Positions 11,901-27,300 of a DNA stretch of 64,000 nucleotides are shown here, in pieces. Source of the DNA: Rostratula benghalensis (taxonomy: Eukaryota > Chordata > Aves > Charadriiformes > Rostratulidae). Position 1 is the first letter of the stretch, and every line of letters begins with the position of its first letter. The translations under genes were made by a program, and so were the position numbers. A model generated the notes under the pieces. It made no database searches, was not told the origin of the DNA, and was given only the letters and a program-made list of their open reading frames with translations. The stretch is from the NCBI GenBank assembly GCA_013399305.1, contig VXAI01000116.1:599617-663616 (forward strand), in the 5' to 3' direction.

Positions 11901-14272
11901 TTAGTAACAGGGAACTCTATGGCTTATTTCAAGCAGATTGGAAAGACAGGTAAAAGTCTCAAAGATAATCCCATATGTACAGCTTTTCAGAAAATCCAAG
12001 GTCAGACACAGGCAAGAGGGGTAAACAGATACCTCCACCAAGAGCAAGCCAGGCAGTCAGTATCCTTAATATCCACTTGGATGTATTTGGTGAGGCACCA
12101 CACACATGTGGGCAGTTCATTGGCAGTCACCAAAACCAGTGGTACTTCTTCAGCTGCAGTGTCATAAGGAATTTTGGGGAGAAGCTGAAGTTACTGCTAA
12201 GGGGTGAAGGGTATGGAGCACAGGACAGTCATAGGTAGGAAACCAGGTTTCAGCAATCCTGCTGCTCATTAAACAACTGGTTACTTTCTCCAGGTAAGTG
12301 CTTTAAAGATGACTTTGATAATGAAACAGATGTTATCTTAGAAAGAAATTGTAACAATTATTTCCAACTCTATTTTAGGAAAAGCATGAGATAATGCTGG
12401 AGAACACATAGTCACCAGGAGGCAGCTCCTTTAAAGTTGCTTATAAAAATATATATAAATACCCATTTCTTTAGTACTTATTTTACATACATAATCATAC
12501 AAAATTAATTTTAATGTCTTTTCAAATGTACTTTATACTTATGTCCCTTATTGCGACTTATAAAAAAGAATGTAAATTAAGTTCAAACCAAGAAATAACA
12601 TGCAAGTGTTAATACCAGAGTTAGCAACATACACTGACATATTTTATAGCTTACCATGTATTACAGCTTTCACCTTCCTAACAAGCTACATAAACTGAAA
12701 ATGTGCAATAATTTTAATTAAGTAAAAAGAATATGACCATAGACTTTTAAAAACCACGAAGATTCAAGGATTTTGGTAAGTAAAACTAAGCTATGGAAAA
12801 CTCTTTACACATTCCTTCAAATGCTGAGCAGAAATCAACTTTCTCTCTCTGTATTCTCACAACCCACATGTGTCACTTCAAATTCCAAATCCAGACTTTG
12901 GAGAGAACGTGCATGTTTTTAGGACTGCTACAGTACACTAGGAAGCTACTGTTCCTCTGTATACTTAATATGAACCAGTCCCTGAAACACTAACTGAACA
13001 TAAATTAAAAATCTTGTCATTAATTTTATTTCACTCTGGAATCTCCATTATTGAGAACAATGAGGTACAAAGCAGAAATCCACCAGACATTCTTACATTG
13101 TTTTGTGAAATTTGGCATCCGTCAGTGTCATATAAAACACATTAAAAAAGCGGCACTACCAGTTTTAGCACAAATATTTAAAGCAGTTCAGTATAAACTT
13201 TATGTCCAAATAAAGTCTACTAATATCCAGCAAGCAGTGGTGCAGCTGCATTAGCTCATGTAATGTTTCACACATGGAAACCAAGATGCAAGATTACCTC
13301 ATTTATGGTAACACTCATAAACTACACAGTACACAGTAAACATGTCTACCCAGCAAATTAAAATATCACTGCACTATGCAGCAGCTGAAGCTATCCAGAA
13401 CCTGTTTATAATCCAATAGAAACAGAAATTTGTCTTCAGTTCTAGAAACAGGGGGGAGGGGGAGAATCAAAGTCTAAGTAAAATAAACTGCGCTGCAAGT
13501 GTCACTTGCCCCAAGACTTCCTGCTTCCCACAAAAGACATGCACCCATTCTGGAGATCAAAGGTCATAGCTTTACAATAGAATACATTGTAAATAGGTTT
13601 AAAATAATTGAATGCAACTGCAAACCAAGGACTCATTTATAGCTTGCTAGGAAAAAAAATATAGCTGTTCTAAGTCATTCCAGTATATGAACTGAAACCT
13701 GTATTATAAAACTGCATCTGCTTCGAAACTACCAGATCACCACCTGCATACCAGTTGGATTTGGTCATTCCACAGCCATCTAAATAATGAAATGCTTTTG
13801 AGTAAATTACATGCCACCACTGTTTTGATTATCCTCCGCAATGTCTGGTGGGGCACTAAAAACAGCCATACCTGCCGCCAAGGGGCTGGGTGCTCAGCAG
13901 CTCTCCTAGGACCCAAAGAAGTAACAACCACTTATTCTTTCTCTAACAGCGAGCATGGACACAAGTGCTGTAAATATTCACCTGCGAGATGATGTATTTC
14001 TGTTTGTTTATTTCTGTTAGTAGTGCCATACTAATCAAACTGAGTTTACTCCTGACACAGCTGTCTAGTGGCTCAGTGCCTGGGATGGTGACAGCCTAAC
14101 GAGGGGGTGGGCACAATGCTCTCTTTCAGGCTGATGGCTTCCAAGATCCAGGTTTACATGCCCCCAAAAAGTCCGCGTTTAGCCTGTGCCTGGAGGCGCT
14201 GCCAGTATGTCACGTCTGTGAGGGCAAAACCTGAAGTTAGGGATGCAGTTATTAGTCATTTATATCTATCTG

Positions 14273-14888
14273 GAAGCCCAGAAAGCCAACCATATCCTGG
14301 GCTGCATCAAACCAAGTGTGGCCAGCATGGCGAGGGAGGTGATTCTACCCCTCTACTCTGTTCTTGTGAGACCCCACTGAGAGTACTGTGTCCAGCTCTG
14401 GAGTCCTCAACACAGGAAGAATATGGACCTGTTGGAAGGAGTCCAGCAGAGGGCCATGAAGATGATCAGAGGGCTGGGCGCCTCTCCTATGAGGACAGGC
14501 TGAGAAATTTGGGGTTGTTCAGCCTGGAGAAGAGTAGGTTCCGGGGAGACCTTAGAGCAGCCTTCCGGTATCTGAAGGGTGCCTACAGGAGAGCTAGAGG
14601 GGGACTCTTTATCAGGGGATGCAGCAATAGGATGAGGGATAATGGTTTTAAATTTAAAGGGGAGATTTAGATTAGATATTAGAAAGAAATTCTTCATCGT
14701 GAGGGTGGTGAGACACTGGCAGAGGTTGTCCAGAGAAGCTGTGGCTGCCCTATCCCTGGAAGTGTTCAAGCACAGGCTGGATGGGGCTTTTCAGCCTGGT
14801 GGTGTGGGAGGTGTCCTTGGCCATGGCAGAGGGGTTGGGACTCAGTCATCTTTAAGGTCCCTTCCAACGCTAACTATTCTATGATTCT
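14273..14888 (+). mobile_element. CR1 LINE, 5'-truncated 3' end
   Basis: About 616 bases match the 3' part of the avian CR1 non-LTR retrotransposon: the end of ORF2, then the terminal CR1 signature. In one frame RLSYEDRLRNLGLFSLEK and RGDLRAAFRYLKGAYRRA are readable, and after a frameshift FRLDIRKKFF and VVRHW; these are the ORF2 C-terminal region downstream of the reverse transcriptase core. The end reads CTTTAAGGTCCCTTCCAAC and then ATTCTATGATTCT, the hallmark CR1 terminus that lacks poly-A. Frameshifts and the 5' truncation show it is dead. It is inserted antisense to LRBA. The 5' edge near 14273 is judged from loss of CR1 similarity. Confidence 0.95.
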
Positions 14889-17800
14889 ACCTGCTCTTCT
14901 GCTTTATTTTTATTATTGTTTTTTATTTATCAATCTGAACATTTACTGAAGTACTAAAGCTATTAAATGTAGATGTAACCACATATTCCTCTTGAATTAA
15001 AAGTCAAATCTGGATTCAGTATTTTAAGGCATTATGGGCCCTACATAAGCCGATCTCAGCACACAAGCTTTAAGCCAACAGATCGTTCTTATGAAGTTGA
15101 TAAAGTCATTTTTATTCAGTGGCAGAAAAGGCTTCACTTCTGGGCTGAAACACTCAAAAAATGTTTGGGAAATGAACATGCACAACACATACTTTACAAT
15201 TCATAATAGCTATTTTTGCAGACCATGGACTTATTCACAATTTACAATCAGCACTATCTTTCAACCAACCAAAGCAACTATGTCAGGTCCACAATCAGTA
15301 TCAACAAGTAAAATCTTTAGAATTATGACAGGTCATAAAAGCTCCTACAGCTCCTTAAGTGTCCAAAACCCTGCCCAAGTTTTAATGGGATCATCCTGTG
15401 AAAACAAACTATCACCTAAAAGTTATGTTTACGAGGGAGGGCTTATCTGGCATGCAATCTGTCCCATATTAGTAAAGCTCAAATACACTCCCTATAGGCA
15501 TAATAAATTTGGAGGTTTGTTGGGATTTGTTAATATATTTGCTATCCCACCAGGATTAAAGACAGGAAATAATTCCATTATATTTACTTACCTCTGTTGT
15601 TTACCTTAGTTACCTCTGTTAGACTAGCAATTATACCACTACAAAACCATAATCACTTGTCACAGCAAAAAGACAGCTCATCACAAGAGTGAATTGATGC
15701 TCATGTTAACAAAGGCACACGAACAATTAACTACTGCCGCTTCCTTAAATCGGTGGCTTTCAACCTGTGGTTTGCAGATGCCTTTGGTCTATGGACTACT
15801 TCTAAGAGACCACAAATGGTAATTAAGGAAAATTTTGGCTTACTGTCAATTGGCTTAAATTTGCTATACAGGAAAATGCACCTTAAATGGAAAATTTTAT
15901 GGGGTCCCAGAAAAAAAACTGCTGGAAAATCACTGCCGCAGATCTTTTCTTACGCAGGGAAACAGACCTTGGAATTTTTACAATAGTTTTGACCTTTCAG
16001 CTGCTGCAGATGAAGAGTTTTCCCAGCAAAACTGAAAGTCTGAAACAATCAGGAATTCCAAGGTAATGTAATTTCTGGTGGAACATACACCTTTGTAGGC
16101 AGGATCTGGCAGATTCATTATCTTTTTTTGAATTCCTCTGTTTGACCCTGGTCGTGGCTGTTAATAGAAGCCTATGGAATACTTCTACACAGTAAAACAG
16201 ATTTCATCCAAGAAAACACATAACTGACAGCATAAGTCTCAGAGTACCCCCTTTTGCCCTGCTGCATATTACTTATTCTGAGAGATAAATTCCACATTTT
16301 TCTTGGACAAAACCCAAAATCTTCACGTAGACTGCTACAAAACAACCATCCACTCTTGCCTGAAAGGAATTTCTGGTTTCTCTTGAAATTTCTGAAAACA
16401 TGCAACCAATTCTTTCCCACCATATTGCATCAAAACAAACCAACCTCACATCATCTGTAAGAAAAAAAGAAAAAAATCTACCAAGCCCTATTTACAATGT
16501 TTTCTTGTAAGTCCCTTTATGAAAAACAGGTAAGTATATTGAGTATTTCACCTTAGTCTAAGAGCATGACACCAAAAATGTCATATCTAAGTGAAAATAT
16601 TACTTTAAAATCCTCAGAAATATAGTGCCTTTGCACATGTTTTAGCAAGGCACTTTGTTAGCACATTGGCCTTCATAGCAATCTTCCCTTTTCCTATCAT
16701 TTCATGAAATGCCAAATAATTACACTAGACATAGATAAACAAATTAGCATCTTCATGTAAACAAAGAATAAATAACATTGAAAATCCAGAATCTATTTAT
16801 TTGCCTCGTGGAAAGACTGCTAAGAGCTGTTTCAGAGCCCTTCAGTCTTTTGCACATTGGAACCACGTAAAACAGAAAAGAGTTTCACATCTCCTTTTCC
16901 GCAAAGAGAGTAGTTGCATTATTTTTCAAGAAATTTAAAAAAGACTTTTGCATTGAATGCAACTTTTCCCAGAAAGCTGGGGTTTGTCCCTGCTATAGGA
17001 CTGTCATCTAATTCTAACTACACCATCCTCTTTACAAGTACTTAATAGTCAATCTACATTTTTGGAAGTATGTAGTTTGCTACAGAGGCTTCTCAAACTT
17101 TGATTAGATCTCTGATTATTTTCCCTATATTTCATGGTCAAGGTAAAACCTGCTGAAGTTTCAGCTGTGATGCTGACTTAGGCAATTTCTGCCCTGTCAC
17201 ACTATTTCTAGCCACTCATTCTTGATACCCAGTTATGCAAACACAACTATTTGTTGGGTTGAGTGGCAAAGCAAATGAGAGCTGACCCAAATTCAAACCA
17301 ACATTTTGTGTTTCAGAATTTACAGAATGCTTAATAAGCTGAAAAACGTCCCTTCCTAATACCTTCAAAATAGACACTCATAATTAATAGGGATGATAGA
17401 TCATCATCTTTAGCCCCCTCTGCATTTATAAAACAGAAATAATGCAATATCCTCAGCACATGAAGGTCACGTAAAGGTAAACGTATTAATGTATGTGGAC
17501 AATTCAGATGCTACAAAATGAGTACCAAAGAAAAGGTCATGTAGGATGCTGTTTTTAGAATAGGGTTCAAACGGTATGCAATAAATAGGGTTTGAAGCTA
17601 TATAAATGTTAACGGTATGGAGTAAAAAAAAAACCAGAGTAACTTATTACAAGGGCCTTGTTCATCTTGTAGACTGAATACAGCCAGCAGAAAAATAACA
17701 GCATGTGATCATTTAGTTAGAGGCTATGTGTTAAGACATAAGTTAAAGGGAACTGTATCCATAGGATACAAGTTTTATTTTTGTTTTTCAAGTACTTTAA

Positions 17801-18378
17801 GTCCATAAACTTATTCCATAAACACTATGAAGAGAGAAAAAAGGACCACTTTAGTTGTATGACAGAGTATATGAATATGTTTCTACGCAATCTGCAGTTG
17901 ATTTCTGAACTCATTAAAAAACACAAAGAGGCAGGTGGTGTAGAATTATAGTTCTGAGAGAATTCACAAGCAAAATACACTTTTGTAATGTCTTCCTATC
18001 ACTGGCTTTGTGGAAAGGCCCTTCAGCTACCAAAGCAAACTGAATGATGTGAATTCAGACATGTAATGACTGTAAGGTCAGCACATGACCGCTAAGCATT
18101 CATGACCCCAAATTAAGAGGTATTACCCTCTATCTACTAATCCTAGGGTCACAAATGTACAGCCTACTCCAAGAACATTAAAAATTCCTGAAATTTGCTT
18201 ACACCCCACTGCTTGAAAGTTAGAAGGCTAACATGCATGAAGTGATCAGATAAGTGAAAGGGGCGATTCTGTTCTCAAACATCATACTAAACATTCCACG
18301 TCTTTCAGTCATTTTTTCTGTTGATGAAGTCCAGTATGATTTTATATTAAAGTATTACAGAAATACTACCGTTTTCTG

Positions 18379-18395
18379 AAAAAAAAAAAAAAAAA
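18379..18395. repeat. A17 homopolymer
   Basis: Seventeen consecutive A residues; no adjacent element recognised. Confidence 0.9.
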
Positions 18396-21300
18396 CACCT
18401 TTAATTTCACAGATCCCAACATTTCAAATCCAAAATAGGATTTTAAAGTACAATGAAAAAAATAAGCTATATTCATCTTAGTAGTTCAGAAGGTGTTACT
18501 ACACACTGCATGGAAACCACAAATTTAATTCTACATTTTGACAGGGTGTCTTCAGTTTTTAAACTATGTAACACTACATGTTCTTCTCTTTTAGTGTTTT
18601 CATATCATGTAGAACATGTAAGAGGCTGCAACAATCATCCTGTTGGTAAGATTACATAAGGTTTTAACTGAGAATAAAATCGCAGCTTTTTAGGCCATCC
18701 TGATACATTTTATGTCCAAAACTTACTTCTCAAAATTAATAGCAGCATTTACATTTCCCATACTTATTTTTCACAAAATTTGCACATTTTTAAATTTACT
18801 TCAGCAATGAGTCTTTTGTGGACACCCAAGGAGTTGTGTTAATCTTCTAGGTGACACCAGATCTCACTACAAACTTCATACCTACTAGATGAACCTAATA
18901 TTTCAGGAAGATACAAAATAGATTTCATTTTAGGTTCCTCAATTTGGATCTCCATGTAGTCACTGGAGACTTTAAAACTGTCTTGGTTTATCAATCCCTC
19001 CCATATGCCTGTCATTTTTGTATTTACAGACAGTAACAGAAAAAGCCACAGATGAGCTGAAGAGATCTGGCCACTCTGTTGATTCCTCAGTGTAGTTTCT
19101 AATTAGTTTCTTGTGAAACTCTCTGCTTCTCTGCCTGTATCACAGCTGTCTGTCACTAAGCTCCTCTTTCACTATTCATGCGCCACCAGCTTCCCTAGCC
19201 TCTTTGCAGAAAGCGATCTTTGGACTTGAAAACCACAACATGTACTATTTCATTGCAGTTCATAACAACTGGACCCTGGCAAACAAATTCTGGAGACTAT
19301 TTTAGTTGGTTTTTTTCATTACTTATTCTCTTGCTTCTTGCAACATCATAAACCTCAGGATAAAAGGAGCAGAAAACGGGAATCTTTCAGTCAAAGATGT
19401 GTGATTAAGAAAGAAGTGTCCATCTCTAGGAAACCCTGTGGCTCACTTCCAGGAATACCAATGGAATACATTCCTTACCTTCCTCCTGCATTGGGACTTA
19501 CTCTTGTTAGGGAAGTGAGAAAACTGACATATAACAGAGATGGCCATCTGGCAGACCACAGTGAGACCCAGCTTGCCAGGCAGTTTTATCCGATCCTCTA
19601 GCAGGCCTGCCCATCACCAGCTCAACCAAATTGAGGATAATGTTTATATATGCTGCAGCAGAAAGGTGTATAAATCAAATCAAACTCAGCAGGATTTACA
19701 GTATCGGATATAAAAGTGAGCTAACATGACTGTGTTGATCTAGCTGGAAACAAAATTGACCCCTGAGTACATGGAATTTACTCATTTCTAGTACACAGCC
19801 CAGCTCATGGCAGTTTTGTACATAACCACAATATTGAAGTGGTAGCTCAAACAACGTAAGTCAGCTCACTACTTACACATTGCATACAAGGGCCTAAAAA
19901 TGGGTTATAATCAGATTAGATGGCAAATCCTGTGGGAAGAATCTCAACACAAACCAAAATTTTCCAGTAAGTGGTCACCCGTGGTTACAACAACAAAATA
20001 GGAACTTGTCACTATATTTGGGACAGAAGCATCCAGACCCAAAAGAATTAATCTGAATATTGCTCTCTTCTAAACCACTAGTGCATACAGAGCAAACTGC
20101 AACTGGGACAGAGTTCAATAAACACACACAAAGCCAAAAAGGAACATAATCTGCTAGAAATCTAAGAATGCCTGATCTGTCCACAGCAGCAGTAAAACTA
20201 GGCTTTAAAAAGCTCTGGACAAGAGCTATGTTTGTATGCAGCTTTGGAATGGATTCTAAACATAACTTAATTCTGGTGTATGCACAGCCTAGGGGTGTGC
20301 CTGCATGATGTGTCTGCATCAGTCTGGAGGGAGAGCAGTGACAGTGCAGACATCCAAGTCCACTGCAGTATGGCTAGTTCGTGTGGTTTCAGCATCTTAA
20401 AGACAGGTTTAATTAATTATTTGACTATAAATTAAACAGCCCTATTAGAATATACACAAAAATTTACTTCTTAGTTTATTAGTTTACACAAAATATATTT
20501 AAACCCTATCATTTAAAAAGTTACTCTGTGATTTATTATGAAATCAGAGAACGTGCCAGCAGCTCATGGAGCATGCTCTCACCATCTTCCATTCCTAATC
20601 CTCATTATGAAGTTCTTATTCTGCCTCAGAAAGCAGATGGCAAGAGATAATGTCAGTAACAATTAGGAGGCTTCACTGCCCTTAAGGACTCCTCTGCTAT
20701 ACACTTGTAATATTTTTTCAGAGATTTTCAGAAACAGGATACTTTACACTATTTCATTCTATGTATAGTTTGGAACATCCCCAAAACAATTACACAAATT
20801 TTGTTTTGTTGGGTTTTTTTCCTTTGAACAATAGAGAATTATGTAATTTTTATTAATTAAAATGAAAAATATTATAAATTAAATGTCCAACATCACTTTA
20901 ATTCTACATATTGCAAAACTAAAACCACTTGAGTTCCCTAGCGTTTTTAATCAACTTCCTCTAAAATACTTGCATGCTGCTGCACCTTTCATGTTTTTAT
21001 GAGCCAGTTCAACTCTCACTAACAAGTAACTTGGATCAGATCCAGAACCATTTCTTAAATGGTGGTTTAGAGAAATCCTATCCATTTGGACAAGGAAAAA
21101 CACAAAGAACCTCATAAGAGTATATAGTATGTCACTTTATACAGAATGTTGGCTGTTTATGACCTATTTGAATGTCAATTATATTTTTGCTGTTATTAAT
21201 ATTTTTAATCTTGCTTACCAAGCTGTTGCTTTTTATTAACAAGACTAGTCTACCTCAATAAAATCCAAAGAGGAAATAAAACTTCATAATGACAAACGAA

Positions 21301-24300
21301 ATAATGGAGAGGGATATACAGATTTAATATAATTAACATGTTGGAGATTCATTTTGAATTCATTTTGAAACTTTAGTATTTAAGATGAAGACAAGGAAAT
21401 TACTTCCAAAAAGAAATAAGTTGGATTCTAGAGCCTCTTTTGAGCTACCTAAACCTTATGTTTCTATAGAGATACCATGCAATATCCTTCTATAAAGCAG
21501 TTACATTAATGGAAGATATACCTGCCTTCTATTGTACATTAAAGCTCCCCTCTGCCAAAACCTACTAAGTTCCATATCTGCTACAGACACTAGCAGATGA
21601 GGAGTCCCTAATATATTTCACTCAAACTGAGCAAAGCTAGGCAGCTAAAACACTTTTTAACTAGTTACACTAACCTGGAAAGGGTCAGGTGAGCACAAGC
21701 ATGAGACATTTGAGCTCTGGTGTTTTTACTAACAGTCCTCTATCCTCTACTTCAGAGGGAACTTGCATACTTAAAAAGCAGAACAATTATATTGGTTTAA
21801 ATTGCAGCATATACAGTATTTGTAGCTAGCAGAGAAGGAAATAAGGAAATTAACACTGGTCTTTTATCGGATTTGGTTCTGTAGTTGATTATATACCTCA
21901 CAAATTTTCCTAATGCAGTTCAATAGATGGACCAATAAGTACTTAAAGTAATACCTTGCAGCCTTTAACTAATAAAGATTGAGAGTAAAAATTACAACTC
22001 AAGAGATTTGGGTTTGCTTGAATTGCTTCAAAAAGAGAAACTGGAAAAGGAATTCACAATCCTTGTTTATTCAAGGGTGGACCAACCATCTAACCAAAGA
22101 AACTGGCTGCCCAGTACATTTATTGCTCTGGTGAGCATGGCCTTGATTGTCAAAAGTCTGCATTTGTTTTGCTAAATACAGTCTCCTAATTGACTGATGG
22201 GCTATGGTTTGGCCTCTCCTTAAACCAAAAGGGCTACACCTGAACTTCCAATTAAAGGGTAACAACTGGCAGATGTGAGGGAACATCTAGCAGGAGGTTG
22301 ATGCTGAGCAGATGGGCTAGGGTGCAGCAACCTTTCCCATCAGTTTCCACCCACTGCTTTTGCAAAGGCGCATAATCATCACAAGCCTGACACTACACTT
22401 CCTCAAGCAGCAGCACGATACTCCCTGCAGAGCACTGTGCTGCTACAGTCAAACTCATATCAGAAGCACAGCTAACTAGAGCTTGTCTAGCTCTACAAAT
22501 CCACGCTGCTGACTGCAGTTTAATGAGATACCAGCTTTGACAGAGAAAATGGTTTTAGAAGTTTCCACTCCCAAATGTTTGTACTCGCACTGCACTGCAG
22601 CTAGCTATGCTGTTATTTCTGCCAATGCCACCACCAGTAGAGCAATATTGTAAATCATGTCACTGAAATAATAACCTACATCAAATTAGATCACTGAAAT
22701 GGTATGAAAAAGCCTTGTTTCTAAAGTACACCCTGACAAACATTTGCCCCTGAACAAAGACACAGATGGGAAAATGTGGTGAGGGATAGGAAGAAGAGAT
22801 GGGGGACTTACCTTAGCTACGTCCCTGCGAGTCCCCTATGTTTTGGAACTATGTCACAGAATCACAGATTATCAGGGATTGGTAGATTTTTCTTTCTATA
22901 AAGCTAGAAGACTAAAGTAGGACTAAAGCATTGTTAATTTGATCTGGTCAAGATAAAGGTACTTCTACTTATTAGAACAAGAAAAGATGGGGTACTACTT
23001 CTCTTAAGAAACTCTCATATTCCTTCAGAACTTGCCTTAAAACTGAATGTAAAATCTTGTATTTCATGTTGCATGTTTTGTACTGCCTAACAAACTAGAT
23101 AACTTTTTATTTGTATATATGTCCACAGTCCCTTTCTCGTTTCTGTTGTTACTCTTAACGTTCCTGAGTTTAATTACACACTCTTTGAAAAATATTACCT
23201 TCTAACAAATTTTAATTTTTCATTTCATGAACAAACTTTACATCCTCATTATGTTATGAAATAATGTCACTTGCTTATGCATCTTCTCAGTAGTAGTCAT
23301 TATATTGTATGCTTCTACTATGCTCTTTCTTATTCTTCTCTCTTATAGGAAGAAGAGGTTCTTTCCTCATATGAGAGTTTTCCCTACCTCCATACAATTG
23401 TCATGAGCTTTCTCTGTACCCCAGATGGTTTTAGCAACGTTACTGTTCCTCATCCCAGCTTTCAAAAAGTGGAGTCTTGCCAGGGAAAAGCACTGAAAGC
23501 AAAGCTTCAACTGACTTTTTTTTTTTTTTATCCTTCCATGTAGGGCACAGATGGCCAAGTTTTCTCAACCCCTCCCCTACTTGAGCTGAAGACCACAAAT
23601 TCTCAGTTTATTTCTCCACAGCTCCATGTATGCAAATGTTATCACAATCTCACTTTCTTTTCAGGCGCTTAGGATGGAACCTTCTCTACATTCTGACGAT
23701 ATTAGAAATACTTTACTCAGAACAAGCTACCCATCAAATTCAAATTTAGCAGCATATTTTCACATATGATGTATAAATAAATGTTAGACAACACTGAAAC
23801 AAATCCAGCACCACCATAGCCTAGGAGGTCTCTCGGCTGGACCATTCTGTTGTATGGAAGTCCTGACCAGCATTAGTTCACCTTACAGGAGAAGCAAGTT
23901 GCAGTATTTCTTTGCAAAGCAACTTCCAATCACAGACTGTAACTCTTAGTAAATTGAGTAAAAAGCTGCCATCACTTTCAAACTTTTTGTGTCCTTTACC
24001 TTTACTGAGCTTATGACGCAATTTTTCCATGTTAATCAAAATTTTTAATATGTTTTCAACAGTATTCCTTAGAACAACCATTTACCAGGAGTGCCCGTGC
24101 ACAGCTTTCAGGGAACAGACACACAGAAGACAGACAGATTTAGCGAACACCTGTTAAATGGGGCAATGGCTCCAGCACAATTGTTTCCCACTTCATTTCA
24201 CACAGTAATAACTTTAATGTCCTCCATGGACTTGCCTTCAAACACCAGTTCAACAACATGAAACAACAAAGAGCTGCAAGAAAATTTAATTGTCTAGATT

Positions 24301-27300
24301 GCTTCCAATCAACTTTTTTTGGGTAAAAGCAAATTTACCTACCTTAGGGTGTTGGGGTTTTTTTTTTTCAAAAATGTATATGCTTAAATTGTGTTATCAT
24401 TGGGCTTTTTATAATCTTTCTCAACGGCACATAATTTTCCTCCATGTTTTAATATTTATTTATTTTATTTCTTTACAAATGCACCTCTCAAATGTATTCT
24501 ATGATATATTTTATACAAACCTCATCTTCTAATATTAGCTTATTTTGATGTGTTATGAAACTAAAAATGAATGCCGTCAGCATTCTTAAGACAAGCTTTA
24601 TTCAAAAACATGATTCAAGTTCATTTTTCATTACATCCCTCATATTATTGAATAAATTTGACTTTTTTTTGTATAGTAGTCTCCTTTAAAAATTAAATCA
24701 ATTAAAATTCTTACCTAAAAATTGGTAAAACCAATATTACAACAGAATTAGATTTAAATAAACATGAATTTCTGGCCATATTTCTTAGATGGCACTTCAA
24801 TAAAAATAAGTTATTCTTTTGCACACAGACTCAATTGTACACACAGAAAAATTGGACTACTTTGTTTATTCCCAGATTTTCAAAATATTTTCTAATAGGC
24901 CATATATCACATTCCCTAAGAAGTATTTCTTCCCTACTTTTCAAAAATATTCTATATTGAATGATCCTTTTATTTTCTCTCTAGAATAGCCCCAGATGAG
25001 GTTTTCACTTGTATTGCTTATGCTTACGTGCGGTTATATTGGCATTATTAATATTATTCTAGACTTAGCTTCATATGAGATCTGAATATGGTGCTTAAAA
25101 AATATGTAATGAAAGTCTGATTCTCCTCCTGTTCTATGCTAATAATCAGATCTTTATATGATATAATTAAATCAAAAGACTCTTTACAATAATCCAGTAT
25201 TTCTTGACTCTACACACAAGTATTTCTGTGTGAAAGACAACAAAGGTTCTAACTTTCAGGAAGTAATTCTAACAGTGCAAAAAACACTGCAGGAGCAAAC
25301 ACAGATGATGAAATTGTTATACATAAATTGGTAGGAAATCAGTGTAAGCGGTACAGTAACACAATTATAGCAATACAGCATTTAGCTCAGGTACAAAACA
25401 CACAAATTTAACCCAATGTTGGTACTATACATCGACAAACTAAAAGGGAAAAACAGACAATCACTAGAACTGCACACTGCAGTCATGGAAGCACTTTTTG
25501 AGGAAAGAAAGAATCCTGCTGCTTAAATTTACACACTATCCTACATTTCTTCAACTCTTTAAGAGACATTCTGTGCTCCTCTGCCTGCTCAGTACCTATA
25601 TGGTAGAGCCACTGTGCTTCCCAGGACTGCCTTCTTTTCATAGATGAGGATAAAAATTATGTGTTAAACAATATAAAACTTTTCAATACACAAAGTCCAA
25701 TATGCCAGCAGGCTGAACCCTTCACACCCAACTTTGCTGAAGAATAATGACCGTGACAGCTTTCTGGATTGGACTGTTGAATTTCTGAGACTTCTACAAA
25801 TGGAAATATTTTTTTTTCCCAATACAAGGAACCTTACCTCCTGCACAAACCTTTTTCCATAATCACAGCTTGAAAGCAACGTACAATGAATGCAGCAGTG
25901 TTCTAAAATGCATCGTCAATTGTTATGTTTAAACATATACCTATTTTAAACGCATACAAAGACAAATGGCATAGAAATACAAGTATTTGCCAGATTACTT
26001 TCCAACATGCTTTTCCTATTATAGATTTATGAAAGTGATTTTTTCTGAAAATGTAAATGGTTGTAGAGTTAATAGATATCCTCCTTCCAGGGGATATTGT
26101 ATAAATCTTATGTATAGATTATAATTTCCCAAGAAAAGCCACAAGAAATCACCAAACATCAGAAATACAAATAGAAGTAACACTTCAATCGCATATATAT
26201 TTAATGAAGTAAAGAGTTTGAAAGAACTGGTAGAAAAACTCTGCTCCTTTTTCACAATGATCCACCTCTTCTCCTCTAGATGAATAGATATCTCACAGGC
26301 CAACAGAACCACCCAAAACAGCACGAGTTGACTGAAGAATTCACAGGTATTCTAACTCTAAACATTTCAGCTGAGCTCAGGTTGCCAGCAGCATATTCAT
26401 CATACACAGACCAACCTGCATTCTAGCTTTTTAAGACTCCATGCAATACTGCTTAAACTAGAACTTCAAAGTAGGTGCTGCGCAGATAACAATTCTGATG
26501 TTGCTAGTTAACTCGGTTTTCATTTTAGCTTTTTTTCCTGCTCTGTAATGTTTATAACTTATTTAACAAGCAAGTTATTACCAGCAATGTAGGACTAACA
26601 ATCCAGCAATCTATTACTAGTAATCTGCACTTGTGAGCCTTACTTCATACAGTTCATATCCACATGATTTGCTACAGCACTTGCTGTCACACTTTTGTAA
26701 ATACACAGCTGTGGAACCAGGAAAAATACCACGGGGAGATTTTTTCAAGATAATACAAAAATCCAGCACATTCCAAGTTACAGGCACTGCCTTTAACTGC
26801 TGGCTCAATATCTTTATTTGACTATTAGCAATAATTTTAACAGATTGAAAGTAGCCTAATGGTCTTGAAACCAACTTTTGGTTGCACCGTTTCGACTGAT
26901 AATGATCCTCTAATTCTCACTGCAGATCCTTCTTACTAACCAGTGGTTCTTCATACTGATTCATTTCTCTCCACTATAATTTGTATCAAGGTGAATGCCT
27001 TGCCCACCCTTTCTCTCCATTTTATTTATCATGCCAGGATAAATTTTGTGTATAGTACCTTCAGGTATTCTTTCATTTGTTTCAGAAAGCATTCCTGCTT
27101 CCAATCATTGCTTTTAAAATTATTTGAAAATTGGGTTTAAAAACTTTCAATCCAGCACAGTAATCTCGTCACTTTTCTAATTTGTCTTGCATTTTCCCCA
27201 GCATTGAATCAAACAGATAAACCACTAATAATGAAAAGACTAACTGCAATAAAGCACTAAAATATTTAAATTGAGATATATTGTGGAAAGCGGTCTTGAT

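Larger units (their letters stand above)
6641..14272. other. LRBA intron, AT-rich, no gene seen
   Basis: No exon, RNA gene or well-preserved transposon recognised. It contains a T17 run (8468-8484), a perfect 35-bp tandem duplication (8921-8990) and an A/T-rich microsatellite-like patch near 9537-9570. The last part, about 14040-14272, is GC-richer than its surroundings and directly precedes the CR1 element but does not look like CR1 sequence. Confidence 0.6.

Noticed and set aside
14107..14884. ORFs of 80 to 187 codons
   Set aside because: They are decayed CR1 ORF2 sequence in changing frames, or its antisense shadow, not a host gene.
19975..20319. 114-codon Cys-rich minus-strand ORF
   Set aside because: No splice-consistent continuity with LRBA, no domain; likely chance.
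22856..22890. CR1-terminus-like string CACAGAATCACAGATTATCA
   Set aside because: Too short; no CR1 body follows. Could be a degenerate terminus but cannot be supported.
26019..26324. 101-codon hydrophobic minus-strand ORF
   Set aside because: Hydrophobicity follows from T-rich antisense of A-rich DNA; no recognised family.
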